Assembly: GCA_020073345.1 (NCBI GenBank)
Contig: JAIQFI010000004.1
Location: 1 to 64,000 of the forward strand
From: Terriglobia bacterium
GTDB lineage: Bacteria; Acidobacteriota; Terriglobia; Bryobacterales; Bryobacteraceae
Reading direction: 5' to 3'
Length of the DNA: 64,000 nt
In this document: positions 34,399 to 44,170 of the stretch, piece after piece
How positions within the stretch are numbered: the stretch's first letter is position 1
How the letters are laid out: each line of letters begins with the position of its first letter
Program-made: the position numbers and the translations under genes
The notes under the pieces: model-generated
Seen by the model: the letters and a program-made list of their open reading frames with translations, nothing else
Databases searched by the model: none
Told to the model about the DNA's origin: nothing

Positions 34399-36447
34399 TT
34401 AATCGCCGCAGCGCTCCACTTGAACCAAGCAACTATAGAACGTCGGGCCGCCGCCCATGTCCGTGAGCCGGTCCGAAGTGAGCGCGTTCGCATTGCGGCC
34501 GTCGGAAGCGCGCTTGAGCCAGCGCGTGGAAGGGGCACGGGCGACTCCTGGCTGCACCACGCCATTCACTTGGGCCTTCAGGAGCAGGCTGCCGCGATCG
34601 TTGAAGACGCGCACGCGGTCGCCTGTGCGGATCTCGCGCGGCCCGGCGTCGGCGGGATGAAGGTGCAGAACGGAAGTCTCTTCGTCCACGCCGGCCCGGT
34701 TGCCGAAGGTCGAATTCATGCTGTCGTCGTGCTTGGAGGAGATCAGCTCCAGCGGATACTTGCCGCGCAGTGCTGCATCGCCGAAGCGCGATTCGACCGG
34801 CGGCGTGTATTCGAGGGTCTCGGCTCCGAACTCGCATTTGCCTGACGGAGTTCCGAACCCGCCCTGAGCGAAGGGTAAGAAAGGCTCACCCTCCGGCGCC
34901 ACATTGAGCCGGACGAAATGCTCGCGCTCCAAGCGGTCCAACGTGATCCCATCGAGAAACGGATGCCCGGAACTTAAGAGGGTCCGGATCATGTCGTCTT
35001 CTGTATCGCGGAAACAGGCGTCATCGAAACCCATCCGGATCGCCAGCGCGCGGAAAGTGTCCACATTGGAGCGGGCCTCTCCGGGAGGCGCCACCACTGG
35101 CCGCGCGAGCGGCATGTAATAGTGGCCGTATGCGAAATAGATGTCGGTGTGCTCCAGGAAGGTCGTGGCCGGCAGGAGAATGTCGGCGTAGTCGGCCGTG
35201 TCGGTCTGAAGTTGCTCCAGAACTACGGTGAACAGATCCTCGCGGCGAAGCCCTCGCAAGACGACGTTCTGATCCGGTGCGACCGCGGCGGGGTTCGAGT
35301 TGTAAACCACCATCGCCTTGACCGGCGGGTCGGCCATTTCCGTGAGCGCCTTGCCAAGCAGGCTCATATTCACGATTCGCGCCTCACGTCCCAGCGCCGA
35401 ACGATTCTGTAATTCCGGCATCTCCAAGCCCGCACGATTGAATTGGAACGCCTGCGATGTCGAAAGCTGGAGCCCTCCGCCTGGCTCGCGCCATGATCCC
35501 ACCAGCGCAGGAAGAGCCGCGATCGCCCGCGTCGCCGCGCCGCCCTGTTCGCTGCGCTGCACACCATAGTTCACACGGATGGCCGCGGGATGCGTCGTCG
35601 CGTATTCGCGAGCAAGCTGGACGATGTCTGGGGCCGCGATGCCCGTGAGCGCGGCTACGCGCTCGGGCGGATAGCTCGCAACACGCTTATGCAGAGCGTC
35701 AAAGCCGTTAGTGTAGCGGTCCACGTAATCGGCGTCGTACAGTTTTTCGCCGATGATCACGTGCATCAATCCGAGCGCCAGCGCCAGATCGCTTCCCGGG
35801 TTGATGGCGAAGTGGCGATCGGCCAGCGCCGCCGTGCGTGTACGAATGGGATCGATCACGACGAGCTTTGCGCCGTTGCGCCGCGCCTCCACGATAAACG
35901 GCCACAGGTGGACATTCGCGCCGTGAATGTTGGCGCTCCACGCGATGATCAGCTTGGATTGACGGAACTGCTCGGGTTCGGTCGCGTAGCGCAATCCGTT
36001 TGCGGCGGTCAGTCCCGCGGCGCCGGCCGTCGCGCAAATAGTCCGGTCCAGCCGAGACGCTCCCAGGCGGTGGAAAAAGCGCCGGTCCATGCCTGCGCCG
36101 TTCAGCATCCCCAGCGTGCCGCCATAGCTGTAGGGCAGAATCGCCTCGGGACCATATTGGCGCGACACGTTTGTTAGCTGCGTTGCAATTGTGGCGAGGG
36201 CTTCGTCCCAGGAAATCCGCGTGAAGCGTCCTTCACCTTTAGCGCCAACGCGCTTTTGCGGATATAGCAGGCGGTCGGGCGAGTACTCACGCTCCAGGTA
36301 TTGCGCGACTTTGCCGCAAAGAAACCCCCGGGTGACCGGGTGATCTGGGTCGCCGCGCAGGCGGGTGGCCCGCCCGTTCTCCACCTGGACCAGCATGGAG
36401 CAGCAATCCGGGCAATCTAGCGCACAGACCGAGTGCACGATTTCCAT
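34399..36447 (-). CDS. molybdopterin oxidoreductase (DMSO reductase family)
   Basis: A 682-residue enzyme with an N-terminal [4Fe-4S] ligand set (C8, C12, C15 or C16, C44), the bis-MGD domains (WDEALATIATQL, ICATAGAAG, IIAWSANIHGANVH, VVIDPIRTRTA) and the C-terminal beta-barrel (ISSKHDDSMNSTFGN ... HPADAGPREIRTGDRVRVFNDRGS in pattern). There is no Tat signal, so it is cytoplasmic. No partner subunits are encoded nearby, which fits single-subunit members of this family. The substrate cannot be told. Confidence 0.88.
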   Translation of the reverse strand: MEIVHSVCALDCPDCCSMLVQVENGRATRLRGDPDHPVTRGFLCGKVAQYLEREYSPDRLLYPQKRVGAKGEGRFTRISWDEALATIATQLTNVSRQYGPEAILPYSYGGTLGMLNGAGMDRRFFHRLGASRLDRTICATAGAAGLTAANGLRYATEPEQFRQSKLIIAWSANIHGANVHLWPFIVEARRNGAKLVVIDPIRTRTAALADRHFAINPGSDLALALGLMHVIIGEKLYDADYVDRYTNGFDALHKRVASYPPERVAALTGIAAPDIVQLAREYATTHPAAIRVNYGVQRSEQGGAATRAIAALPALVGSWREPGGGLQLSTSQAFQFNRAGLEMPELQNRSALGREARIVNMSLLGKALTEMADPPVKAMVVYNSNPAAVAPDQNVVLRGLRREDLFTVVLEQLQTDTADYADILLPATTFLEHTDIYFAYGHYYMPLARPVVAPPGEARSNVDTFRALAIRMGFDDACFRDTEDDMIRTLLSSGHPFLDGITLDRLEREHFVRLNVAPEGEPFLPFAQGGFGTPSGKCEFGAETLEYTPPVESRFGDAALRGKYPLELISSKHDDSMNSTFGNRAGVDEETSVLHLHPADAGPREIRTGDRVRVFNDRGSLLLKAQVNGVVQPGVARAPSTRWLKRASDGRNANALTSDRLTDMGGGPTFYSCLVQVERCGD

Positions 36448-36452
36448 ATCTC

Positions 36453-36458
36453 AGAATA
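36453..36458 (-). promoter_or_regulatory. -10-like TATTCT five bases before the molybdoenzyme ATG
   Basis: On the minus strand TATTCT, GAGAT, ATG. No Shine-Dalgarno. The nuclease gene upstream ends 20 bp away. Confidence 0.38.
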
Positions 36459-36467
36459 CCGCGCTCG

Positions 36468-37388
36468 TTACGGGAAAGTCGTTCTCAGAAAGTCGGCGAG
36501 CCGGTACCCTGCGAGCGTCACACGACGCTCCGCTGTGCGTTCCGCCACAGCATGATAATCGCGAGGCAGGGGAGCGCCCTGATTCCGGTCCGCGCCGGCC
36601 TTCAACTTGCCATTGCGATACGCTGTCGAAACCGCCAGAGCGAAACTTTCCATCTTCGTCCACGTTTCGAGTTTTCCCGATCCAGCGAGCTCTCGAAGCG
36701 ATCTTCGGGGATTGGCGCTCTCCAGTGCACTGGCGCGCGCCCGAGCCGCGTCGTAGTGCTCGTCCATCAGCAGGATGTTGTCCCAGTAGGCATGCAGGTT
36801 TTGGGTCGCCGAGGCTGGATCGGGCCGGATGAAAAACAGGTTTCCGCCGCGGTCTCCATCAGGGAATTGAGTCGTGAACAAAGACACCGCGTGCAGCGGT
36901 TGGTGCGAATCACCGAGCAGATGGAAGACCCAGCACAGCGCGACGGCCTTTTCCGCATCCGCCGCTGAGCTCCGCACCACTGCGACATTCCGCTGAAACG
37001 CCTCGACAAGATTCTCACCGGGCGGAGCAGGCGCCGGAATCGAAGCCGGCTGGCCGGGCGGCTTGTAGGGATAGTCGATGTAGTGCCACAGAGGATGATC
37101 GAAGGATTTGTCGCCGCGAACATCGTCAGGCCAGCGCGCGGCCAGCATGAACAGGACCCTGGCTTGATCCTCTTCGCTCATACCCACCAACTGCAGCTTC
37201 CAGCGCGACTCGTACTGGGGGTGTCGCCGCAGGATCGCGACCACACGAGTGATCGTGGATGGAGCGGCGCGCTGAAGCTCGTCATACGCGATCGCGCCCG
37301 TGACCATGTGCCCTGCCCGATTCCATGCGAGGCCCGGCCCGGCGGCGAGCAACGCAGCCGAGGCGACGATCAACAACTTTCGGAACAT
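36468..37388 (-). CDS. S1/P1-type nuclease, exported
   Basis: A zinc-dependent single-strand nuclease of the phospholipase C/P1 fold. Signal peptide to LA, so mature protein begins with W22 (AWNRAGH), whose amino group binds zinc in this family; H27 follows. DHPLWHYIDYP and CWVFHLLGDSHQPLHA, GGNLFF and NLHAYWDNILL are the other zinc-binding segments. 306 residues. It probably scavenges nucleotides or phosphate outside the inner membrane. 24 bp after the acyltransferase gene. Confidence 0.92.
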   Translation of the reverse strand: MFRKLLIVASAALLAAGPGLAWNRAGHMVTGAIAYDELQRAAPSTITRVVAILRRHPQYESRWKLQLVGMSEEDQARVLFMLAARWPDDVRGDKSFDHPLWHYIDYPYKPPGQPASIPAPAPPGENLVEAFQRNVAVVRSSAADAEKAVALCWVFHLLGDSHQPLHAVSLFTTQFPDGDRGGNLFFIRPDPASATQNLHAYWDNILLMDEHYDAARARASALESANPRRSLRELAGSGKLETWTKMESFALAVSTAYRNGKLKAGADRNQGAPLPRDYHAVAERTAERRVTLAGYRLADFLRTTFP

Positions 37389-37412
37389 TTGAAAACCATT
37401 CTCACACGCGCT

Positions 37413-38219
37413 CTAGTACAGGGGAGCTTCTCCCGGCGGACGCGTCTTCCAGCGCCGGTGAATCCACAACCACTGATCGGGATGCTCCCGAATCACGCGC
37501 TCGAGCGCGGCGTGCACGCGTTGCGTGTCGGCCTGCACATCGTTGGTCATTTCGATCTCAGGATCAAATCGAAGAACATAACGCTTCTCATTCTCCGACC
37601 AGAGGGCGTACCCGGGCACCACGGCGGCTCCGGTGTGATGCGCGAGCTTGACGAAGGCTGTCCCGGCGCAGGCTTTCCGTCCAAAGAAATCGATGAAGAC
37701 GCCTTCCGCGGGCGTGGTGTTCTGGTCGATCAGAATACCGACCGCATCGCCCGCCGCCAGGGCCTTCAGTATTTGACGCGCGGCATCTTTTTTTTGGATG
37801 ATGTGGTTCCCGGAAAGAGCGCGACGCTTTTCGACAAACGCATCCAGACGAGGATTATCGAGCGGGCGCACTACGATGTGCATGGGAGCCGTCATCAGCG
37901 CATGCGAAAACGCGCTCAGTTCCCAGTTTCCGAGGTGAGCGGTAGCCACGAGCACGCCTTTACGCTTGGCCTGCGCGGCGCCGAAATTCTCCAAGCCGTC
38001 ATACCGGATCCACTGGTCAACGTTGGCGCGCGTAATCGTTGGAAACTTCGCGACGCTCGCCATAATGCGCCCCACGGACAGGAACACGCCATCGGCGATC
38101 TTGTTCGGATTGGCGAGTCCCGCCAGTTCCAGATTGCGGATCGCAACGCGCCGTAGCCGCGGCACGCCCCAGTCGAGCGCCTTGGCATAAGCGCGCGCCT
38201 TGAGCTCGAAGGCGGTCAC
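37413..38219 (-). CDS. LpxL/HtrB-family acyltransferase
   Basis: Adds secondary acyl chains to lipid A or related lipids at the inner membrane. 268 residues, with HLGNWE (H95-E100, the HX4E catalytic motif), VRPLDNPRLDAFVEKRR, GILIDQNTTPAEGVFIDFFGR and WLWIHRRWKTRP at the end. The transmembrane anchor of typical LpxL is weak. Overlaps mnmA by 4 bp. Confidence 0.88.
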   Translation of the reverse strand: MTAFELKARAYAKALDWGVPRLRRVAIRNLELAGLANPNKIADGVFLSVGRIMASVAKFPTITRANVDQWIRYDGLENFGAAQAKRKGVLVATAHLGNWELSAFSHALMTAPMHIVVRPLDNPRLDAFVEKRRALSGNHIIQKKDAARQILKALAAGDAVGILIDQNTTPAEGVFIDFFGRKACAGTAFVKLAHHTGAAVVPGYALWSENEKRYVLRFDPEIEMTNDVQADTQRVHAALERVIREHPDQWLWIHRRWKTRPPGEAPLY

Positions 38220-39322
38220 TCGATCCAGCCGCCGCCTAATACAAGATCGTCGGAATAAAATACCGCCCCCTGGCCGGGAGTTACGGCGCGCTGCGGCTCG
38301 TCGAAGCGAATCTCGACGCGCTCGGGATCTGAGGTGGGCAGGACAATCGCGGGCGCAGCCGCGTGCTTGTTGCGGATCTTCACTTCCGCCCGCACCGGTT
38401 CAGAGGGGACCGCGATCGAGATCCAGTTCACACCGCTGGCGTGAGCTCGATCGCTCAGCAATTCTCGATCGCGTCCTATCGTTACCCGGCGGCTGGCCGG
38501 ATCGGTCGCGATGACGTAGAGCGGCTCGCCTGCGGCCACCCGGAGTCCTCGCCGCTGGCCGACGGTGAAATGGTGAACACCGGCATGCTCGCCGACGACC
38601 TGGCCGTCCGCCGTCACCAGCTCGCCTGCGACTTCTTGGGGCGCGATTCCCTGCTCCCGAAAATAAGCGTCGATAAATCCCGCGTAATCGCCATTGGGGA
38701 CGAAGCAAATCTCCTGGCTGTCCGGTTTCGCGGCAGTGGGGATGCCCAGCTCGCGTGCGAGCCCGCGGACGGCGCTCTTCTCCATGGCGCCCAGCGGAAA
38801 CATCGATCGCGCGAGCTGATCCTGTTTCAGGCCGAACAGGAAATAGGTCTGGTCCTTGGCGCGATCCACGCTGCGCAGCATTTCCCAGCGGCCGTTGTCC
38901 GGATTCCAGCGGATCTGCGCGTAGTGACCCGTGGCAATGCGGTCGGCGCCCACGCCCTCGGCCATTTCGAGGAACCGGTCGAACTTGATGAAGTTGTTGC
39001 ACAGGGTGCAAGGGATCGGCGTGCGGCCGGCGAGGTACTCGTCGACGAACGGCTTGACCACCTGATCTTCGAAATCGCGCTCGAAGTTGACCACGTAGTA
39101 GGGAATCCCGAGGTGCTGCGCGACGGCGCGGGCATCGTAGACATCGTCGAGCGAGCAGCAGCGGCCCGTGGCCTTGTCGCTCTGGATCTCCGGCAGCCGG
39201 CGCTGGTTCCAGAGCTGCATCGTCAAACCGATGACGTTTTCGCCGCGCGCACGCAGCATGCCGGCGACGACGGAGCTATCCACTCCGCCCGACATGGCGA
39301 CGGCCAATGGATTTTCAGGCAT
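38216..39322 (-). CDS. mnmA: tRNA-specific 2-thiouridylase MnmA
   Basis: Thiolates U34 of Lys, Glu and Gln tRNAs with sulfur delivered from a cysteine desulfurase. The 368-residue protein has the PP-loop SGGVDSS (11-17), the catalytic Cys108 (LCNNFIKFDRF) and persulfide Cys206 (EICFVPNGDYAGFI). The end shows the OB-like domain (RVEIRFDEPQRAVTPGQGAVFY). The start overlaps the iscS stop by 8 bp, so the sulfur donor and acceptor are coexpressed. Confidence 0.96.
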   Translation of the reverse strand: MPENPLAVAMSGGVDSSVVAGMLRARGENVIGLTMQLWNQRRLPEIQSDKATGRCCSLDDVYDARAVAQHLGIPYYVVNFERDFEDQVVKPFVDEYLAGRTPIPCTLCNNFIKFDRFLEMAEGVGADRIATGHYAQIRWNPDNGRWEMLRSVDRAKDQTYFLFGLKQDQLARSMFPLGAMEKSAVRGLARELGIPTAAKPDSQEICFVPNGDYAGFIDAYFREQGIAPQEVAGELVTADGQVVGEHAGVHHFTVGQRRGLRVAAGEPLYVIATDPASRRVTIGRDRELLSDRAHASGVNWISIAVPSEPVRAEVKIRNKHAAAPAIVLPTSDPERVEIRFDEPQRAVTPGQGAVFYSDDLVLGGGWIE

Positions 39323-40460
39323 ACGCGGGAGCCAGCTTTCGCAAGTGCGTAACCGAGTCGACCAGCGCCTCCACCAGCGCGTCCACTTGCTCGATGGTGT
39401 TGGATCGGCCCAGCGAAAAACGGATGCTGGACCGGGCCTCCAAGCGGCTCAAGCCCATGGCGAGTAGGACGTGCGATGGCTCGGGCGCACCGCTGGAGCA
39501 GGCGGCGCCGCTCGATACAGCGAATCCCTTGAGATCGAGCGCGATCAGCAGCGCGTCGCTATCGATGCCATCGAAACGAATGTTTGTTGTGTTTGCAACT
39601 CGCGTCGCACCTGCGCCGTTCACGCGCGTATCGGGAATGCGGTCGAGAATGCTCTGTTCCAAGCGATCGCGCAAGATACCTTGGCGCCGATTCTCGGCGT
39701 CTCCATGTTGTGTAATCCATTCCGCGGCCCGCCCCAGCGCCACGGCGCCGGCGACATTTTCCGTGCCCGCGCGCCGCTCGCGCTCATGGCGTCCGCCATA
39801 CATCATCGGCTTGAGCGCCGTCCCCTTGCGGACGTACAGCGCTCCGACACCCTTGGGAGCGCCGATCTTATGCCCGCTGATGGAATACAGCGCCACGCCG
39901 AGTTTTCCAGCGTTCACGGGGATTTTTCCTGCAGCTTGCACGCCATCACAGTGAAGGGCGATGCCCGCCTCGGCGGCGATGCGCGCGATCTCCGGGATCG
40001 GCTGGATCGTGCCGACCTCGTTGTTGGCGTGCATCACGCTGATCACTTTGGTGTTCGGGCGAAGGGCGCGACGGATTGCCTCGGGATCGATCATCCCGCG
40101 GCCGTCCACAGGCACGAGTGTGTGATCCAGTTGCGCAGCCGCCGCTAGCACGGCCGGATGTTCGAACGTCGTCGTCACCACGCGACCGGCTTTGCTCCCG
40201 ATGGCGACGCCGAAGATCGCGAGGTTATCAGCCTCGGTTCCGCCGCTGGTGAAGACGATCTCCTGCGGCTCGGCTCCCAATAGGTCGGCGACCTGCTTGC
40301 GTGACGAGTCCAAACGTTGCCGCGCAAGCTGCCCAAAATGATGAATACTCGACGCGTTGCCATAGACTTCGGTCAGCACCGGAAGCATGGCTTCCAGCAC
40401 CTCCGGCGAAACCGGAGTCGTGGCGTTGTGATCGAAGTAAAATCGCTGCACGGCTTTCAC
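39315..40460 (-). CDS. iscS: cysteine desulfurase (IscS/NifS)
   Basis: A PLP enzyme that removes sulfur from cysteine as a persulfide. 381 residues, with FDHNATTPV at the N-terminus, TSGGTEADNLA, HANNEVGTIQP, PLP-binding K198 (SISGHKIGAPKG) and active-site Cys321 (SSGAACSSG). GTG start. Probably supplies sulfur to the downstream MnmA. Divergent from the SAM hydrolase gene with only 17 bp between the starts. Confidence 0.95.
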   Translation of the reverse strand: MKAVQRFYFDHNATTPVSPEVLEAMLPVLTEVYGNASSIHHFGQLARQRLDSSRKQVADLLGAEPQEIVFTSGGTEADNLAIFGVAIGSKAGRVVTTTFEHPAVLAAAAQLDHTLVPVDGRGMIDPEAIRRALRPNTKVISVMHANNEVGTIQPIPEIARIAAEAGIALHCDGVQAAGKIPVNAGKLGVALYSISGHKIGAPKGVGALYVRKGTALKPMMYGGRHERERRAGTENVAGAVALGRAAEWITQHGDAENRRQGILRDRLEQSILDRIPDTRVNGAGATRVANTTNIRFDGIDSDALLIALDLKGFAVSSGAACSSGAPEPSHVLLAMGLSRLEARSSIRFSLGRSNTIEQVDALVEALVDSVTHLRKLAPAYA

Positions 40461-40477
40461 TACAATCTTATCAAGAC

Positions 40478-41239
40478 ATGTCGAATGGCCTGATTACACT
40501 CACCACTGACTTCGGCACGGCGGACCACTTCGTTGCCGCCATGAAGGGCGTGATCCTGACGCTCGCCCCGCGCGCCCGCATGGTCGATATTACCCACGAA
40601 ATCACCCCTTACGACGTCAACGAGGCGGGTTTCGTGATCGCCCAGGCGTGGAGCTGGTTCCCGAAAGGCACAGTACACGTAGTGGTCGTCGATCCGGGCG
40701 TCGGCAGCTCGCGCCAGCCGATCCTGGTCGAAGCCGCCGGGCATTATTTCGTCGGGCCGGACAACGGCGTCTTTTCCATGATCTATGCGGGCGCGAAACA
40801 TAAAGTGCGGGTGATCTCGAACCCCAAGATGATGCTCAGCGAGATCAGCAGGACGTTCCACGGCCGCGATATTTTCGCCCCCGCGGCCGGGCACCTGGTC
40901 CGGAAAGTCCCGCCAGTCCGGTTCGGAAAGGCGATCACCGACTACGTAAGCAGCCCGCTCGATCAGCCAGGAGTGGTCTTGAAGGTCGACCGCTTCGGCA
41001 ACCTCATCACCAACCTTCACATCACCCATTACTCCGGCATCAAGACGCGGCCCTTCGAGCTGCGGATCGGCAGAGAGAAGATTCATCGCCTGGCTTTAAC
41101 CTACTCGGAAACGGAGATTGGCGAGGTGTCGGTGATCGTCGGAAGTTCGGGATATCTGGAGATCGCCGCCAATCAGGAGAATGCCGCGAAGAAGCTCGGC
41201 TGCGGCAACGGCACACCGGTCGAGCTGAAGCTTTACTGA
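40478..41239 (+). CDS. SAM hydrolase (SAM hydroxide adenosyltransferase, DUF62)
   Basis: A 253-residue protein of the fluorinase/chlorinase superfamily: [21 protein letters not shown] at the start, [32 protein letters not shown] and [14 protein letters not shown]. The family uses water to split SAM to adenosine and methionine. The start at 40478 is set by the family N-terminus ([13 protein letters not shown]); the longer frame is not conserved. Tail-to-tail overlap with hemL of 7 bp. Confidence 0.93.
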   Translation: MSNGLITLTTDFGTADHFVAAMKGVILTLAPRARMVDITHEITPYDVNEAGFVIAQAWSWFPKGTVHVVVVDPGVGSSRQPILVEAAGHYFVGPDNGVFSMIYAGAKHKVRVISNPKMMLSEISRTFHGRDIFAPAAGHLVRKVPPVRFGKAITDYVSSPLDQPGVVLKVDRFGNLITNLHITHYSGIKTRPFELRIGREKIHRLALTYSETEIGEVSVIVGSSGYLEIAANQENAAKKLGCGNGTPVELKLY

Positions 41240-42495
41240 AAGAACTCGCGGGCAGCCTTCACCGTCGTCCGAATATCCTCTTCGCTGTGCGCCGCCGAAA
41301 CAAATCCAGCTTCGAATTGCGAAGGTGCGATATATACACCGCGCTCCAGCAGGAAGTGAAAGAACTTTCCGAATCGAGCCGTATCGCACTTCTTGGCCGA
41401 TTCCCAGTCCGTAACGCGATCCGGTGAAAAGAAGAAGGTAAACATGGAACCGACGCGATTCACCGTGACACCGGGAGGCGTCCACGCCGTCAGCTCCGCG
41501 GCGCGAGCCTCCAGCGTGGCGTAGATTTCCGCATGCGCGATCAGATAGCGCAGCATGGCCAGACCCGCCGCGACAGCCAGCGGATTCCCGGACAATGTTC
41601 CCGCCTGATAAACCGGACCGAGCGGCGCGACCTTCTTCATGATGTCCGCGCGGCCGCCGTAAGCCGCCATCGGCAATCCTCCGCCGATGATTTTGCCGAG
41701 CGTGGTCAGATCCGGCTGGATCCCGAAGCGCTGCTGCGCGCCGCCCAGGGCGACCCGGAATCCGGTCATCACTTCATCAAAGATGAGGAGCGATCCATAA
41801 CGCGCCGTCAGTTCCCGCAAAGCTTCCAGGAATCCAGGCGCCGGAGGCACGCAACCCATGTTTCCGACCACGGGCTCGACGATCACCGCGGCGATCTGCC
41901 CGCCTCGTTCCGCGAAAGCCTTCTCCACCGCGGAGATCGAGTTGAACGGAAGCGAGATGGTGGTCTCCGCAAAGGCCTTCGGAACACCGGCAGAATCGGC
42001 GATGCCGAGCGTGGCCATCCCCGAGCCGCCCTTCACCAGCAGGGAATCCACGTGCCCGTGATAGCAGCCTTCGAACTTGATGACCAGATCGCGGCTGGTG
42101 AAACCACGAGCCAGACGCAGCGCGCTCATGGTCGCTTCCGTGCCTGAGTTCACCAGGCGCACCATTTCCATCGAGGGGACGGTCTGGGCGATCAGTTCGG
42201 CGAGCTCCACTTCGCGCTCGGTGGGCGCGCCGAAGCTAGTCCCGGCCTCGAGAACCTCTCTCAATGCATTAATGACCGGCTCTGGACGATGCCCCAGAAG
42301 CAGCGGTCCCCAGGAGCCGACGTAGTCGATGTAGGAATTCCCGTCGGTGTCGAAGATGCGCGAGCCTTGGCCGCGCTCGATGAATCGCGGGATACCGCCC
42401 ACGCCGCGAAACGCACGCACGGGGGAGTTCACGCCGCCTGGGATCACCGCCTGGGCGCGTGTGAACCAGGCTTCCGACCGCTCGGACTTCATCAC
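41233..42495 (-). CDS. hemL: glutamate-1-semialdehyde 2,1-aminomutase
   Basis: Forms 5-aminolevulinate, the first committed tetrapyrrole precursor, in the C5 pathway. 420 residues, with [35 protein letters not shown]240 (FDEVMTGFR), PLP-lysine K268 ([10 protein letters not shown]) and GTLSGNPLA. The start overlaps the reductase stop by 4 bp. Length fits the family. Confidence 0.96.
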   Translation of the reverse strand: MMKSERSEAWFTRAQAVIPGGVNSPVRAFRGVGGIPRFIERGQGSRIFDTDGNSYIDYVGSWGPLLLGHRPEPVINALREVLEAGTSFGAPTEREVELAELIAQTVPSMEMVRLVNSGTEATMSALRLARGFTSRDLVIKFEGCYHGHVDSLLVKGGSGMATLGIADSAGVPKAFAETTISLPFNSISAVEKAFAERGGQIAAVIVEPVVGNMGCVPPAPGFLEALRELTARYGSLLIFDEVMTGFRVALGGAQQRFGIQPDLTTLGKIIGGGLPMAAYGGRADIMKKVAPLGPVYQAGTLSGNPLAVAAGLAMLRYLIAHAEIYATLEARAAELTAWTPPGVTVNRVGSMFTFFFSPDRVTDWESAKKCDTARFGKFFHFLLERGVYIAPSQFEAGFVSAAHSEEDIRTTVKAAREFFQ

Positions 42496-43679
42496 GGGGA
42501 AACGCGCGACTGTCCCGGAATCACGCGTTCCAGGAAAAACTGCATGAAGACTTCCTGCAGCGTCACGTTGATATTCTTCTTCAGGCGGTCGCGCAGGCTC
42601 AGGTAGGGCTGGGTACCGGCGAACAGATCCTGCATCAAGTCCCGGAACCGCGGGCTCCGCCGCATGAATTCCACCATCATGTGCGGGACACTGCGAAACA
42701 GGTACCTTCCGAGGTACACGCGCCTGGCCAGCGTCGCGGCGTACTCGAGATCGCGCGCGAATTCACGCGTCAGCGCTTCCCGGTAAGCCGCTGCCTTTCC
42801 CGCGATATCATGCGCGTCATTGAGAACCACCTGGCTCGCCAGATCGCCTGAACGAATCGCATAATACAAACCCTCACCCGTGATCGGATCCACCAGGCCG
42901 CCCGCGTCGCCCACCGCCATCCAGCCGCGCCCCGACACGCGATTCCGGCTCCAACTCGGCGTCTCGAGCGAAGGCAACATGTGGCTATAGAAAGTCGCGT
43001 CCTGGCGCGAAATGCTTTGCTGGGTCATATACGTTTCCAGCCGCGCCCGCATGGCTTGCGCAGGTTCGCCTCTCCCGGCGATACCTACGGAAAGATGCCC
43101 GCAGCGTGGAAATACCCAGATGTAGCCTTCGAACTTCGGTAGAAACTGAATGTCGATGCGCTCGCGCGCCCCGGGAACGAAATAGCCCAGCGCGGTTATG
43201 GTGTCGCCGGCGGACCACTCCGTGCCGACCTCGCGCAGCGGATTCCGAGCGCCCGTGGCCACGATTAGGAAGTCGGCTTCCGCCGTGCCATTGCGCGTGC
43301 GCAGCCGCCAGCCTTTCTCCCGCTGCTCAATTCCCAGCACGCGGGTCTGTTCCATGGCCGCGCCGGCGCGCTCGGCACGGTGCAGCAGCATGCGGTTCAG
43401 GTCGAGGCGCGAGTAGATGAGCAGAGGCTGGGTCAGCGTCATCTTCGCTTCGCCCGCCCCCTGAGAGTTGACCACGGTCTCATGGATCAGCTTCTTGGGA
43501 GTGTCGTTGTCGATCAGATACGGATACTGCTCGTACGCTTTGTACGTGAGTCCTCCGCCGCAGGGCTTTTCCCAGGCGAGCTTCTCATCGAACACGATGG
43601 TGTTCAGGCCGGCGCGCGCCAGGCGCTCCGCCGCCGATGCCCCCGCGGGGCCGCCTCCAAGAACTGCCACGGTCTTCAT
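42492..43679 (-). CDS. geranylgeranyl reductase family FAD protein
   Basis: A 395-residue flavoprotein: [21 protein letters not shown] (dinucleotide fold), [18 protein letters not shown], and [19 protein letters not shown]-type C-terminal FAD motif. The family (ChlP/BchP, archaeal GGR, and many others) reduces isoprenoid double bonds. No chlorophyll genes are near, so a quinone side chain or carotenoid/isoprenoid substrate is more likely. Coupled by 4-bp overlaps to the genes on both sides. Confidence 0.85.
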   Translation of the reverse strand: MKTVAVLGGGPAGASAAERLARAGLNTIVFDEKLAWEKPCGGGLTYKAYEQYPYLIDNDTPKKLIHETVVNSQGAGEAKMTLTQPLLIYSRLDLNRMLLHRAERAGAAMEQTRVLGIEQREKGWRLRTRNGTAEADFLIVATGARNPLREVGTEWSAGDTITALGYFVPGARERIDIQFLPKFEGYIWVFPRCGHLSVGIAGRGEPAQAMRARLETYMTQQSISRQDATFYSHMLPSLETPSWSRNRVSGRGWMAVGDAGGLVDPITGEGLYYAIRSGDLASQVVLNDAHDIAGKAAAYREALTREFARDLEYAATLARRVYLGRYLFRSVPHMMVEFMRRSPRFRDLMQDLFAGTQPYLSLRDRLKKNINVTLQEVFMQFFLERVIPGQSRVSP

Positions 43680-44122
43680 TGTTTGGGACTCGACGGTAAC
43701 GGAATCGGAATCGGGGGTGGCGTTGCAGGGATGGACGGATGACCGGGCGGGAGCTGGCCCGCTCCTGGACTGGTTGTGCCGCTGCCGGGCGCGACGACGC
43801 CATGCCCCTGACCGCTATCCTGTCGCGCTTGTACTACCCACTTGTCGCCCTTCCTATCAAGCGTGTAGTTAATCTGCATTCCGCCGTCGCCGTTCTTGAC
43901 GCGGAATTCTACCGTGGCCCGGGCAGTGTCGCGCTCGAAAGTCATGGCCATGACGTTCACGTCCATGGTCGATACATCCAACCCGGTTTGGGCCTGGCGC
44001 GCGGTCAGGTATTCGATCACGGCCTGCCGGATCGCCTCTTTATTCTCGATGTTCTTCTGGCCGCACGCCGCCAGCAACAGCGCGACCACGATAAATGGCG
44101 CCGCCAGCACAATTCGTTTCAC
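43676..44122 (-). CDS. predicted lipoprotein with proline-rich tail
   Basis: A 148-residue protein: lipobox LLLAAC (Cys20), an alpha/beta region with EAIRQAVIEYLTARQ and FRVKNGDGGMQINYTLDRKGDKWVV (NTF2/DUF4878-like pattern), and a Gly/Pro-rich C-terminus (GSGTTSPGAGQLPPGHPS). GTG start, seven bp after a perfect TATAAT. Leads the reductase-hemL operon through a 4-bp overlap. Confidence 0.65.
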   Translation of the reverse strand: MKRIVLAAPFIVVALLLAACGQKNIENKEAIRQAVIEYLTARQAQTGLDVSTMDVNVMAMTFERDTARATVEFRVKNGDGGMQINYTLDRKGDKWVVQARQDSGQGHGVVAPGSGTTSPGAGQLPPGHPSIPATPPPIPIPLPSSPKQ

Positions 44123-44129
44123 TTCATCG

Positions 44130-44135
44130 ATTATA
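44130..44135 (-). promoter_or_regulatory. consensus -10 TATAAT seven bases before the lipoprotein GTG
   Basis: On the minus strand TATAAT, CGATGAA, GTG. The best leaderless-type arrangement on the minus strand. It would drive lipoprotein, reductase and hemL together. Confidence 0.5.
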
Positions 44136-44170
44136 CATGCCCGCTTCGGTTTGCCGTATCATAGTCGCTT

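Noticed and set aside
37789-37796. Run of eight T in the LpxL-like gene as a frameshift site
   Set aside because: The reading frame is intact across it (IIQKKDAAR) and the family motifs continue.
41233-43679. hemL plus geranylgeranyl reductase as part of a photosynthesis cluster
   Set aside because: No bacteriochlorophyll, reaction-centre or antenna genes are present in the window.
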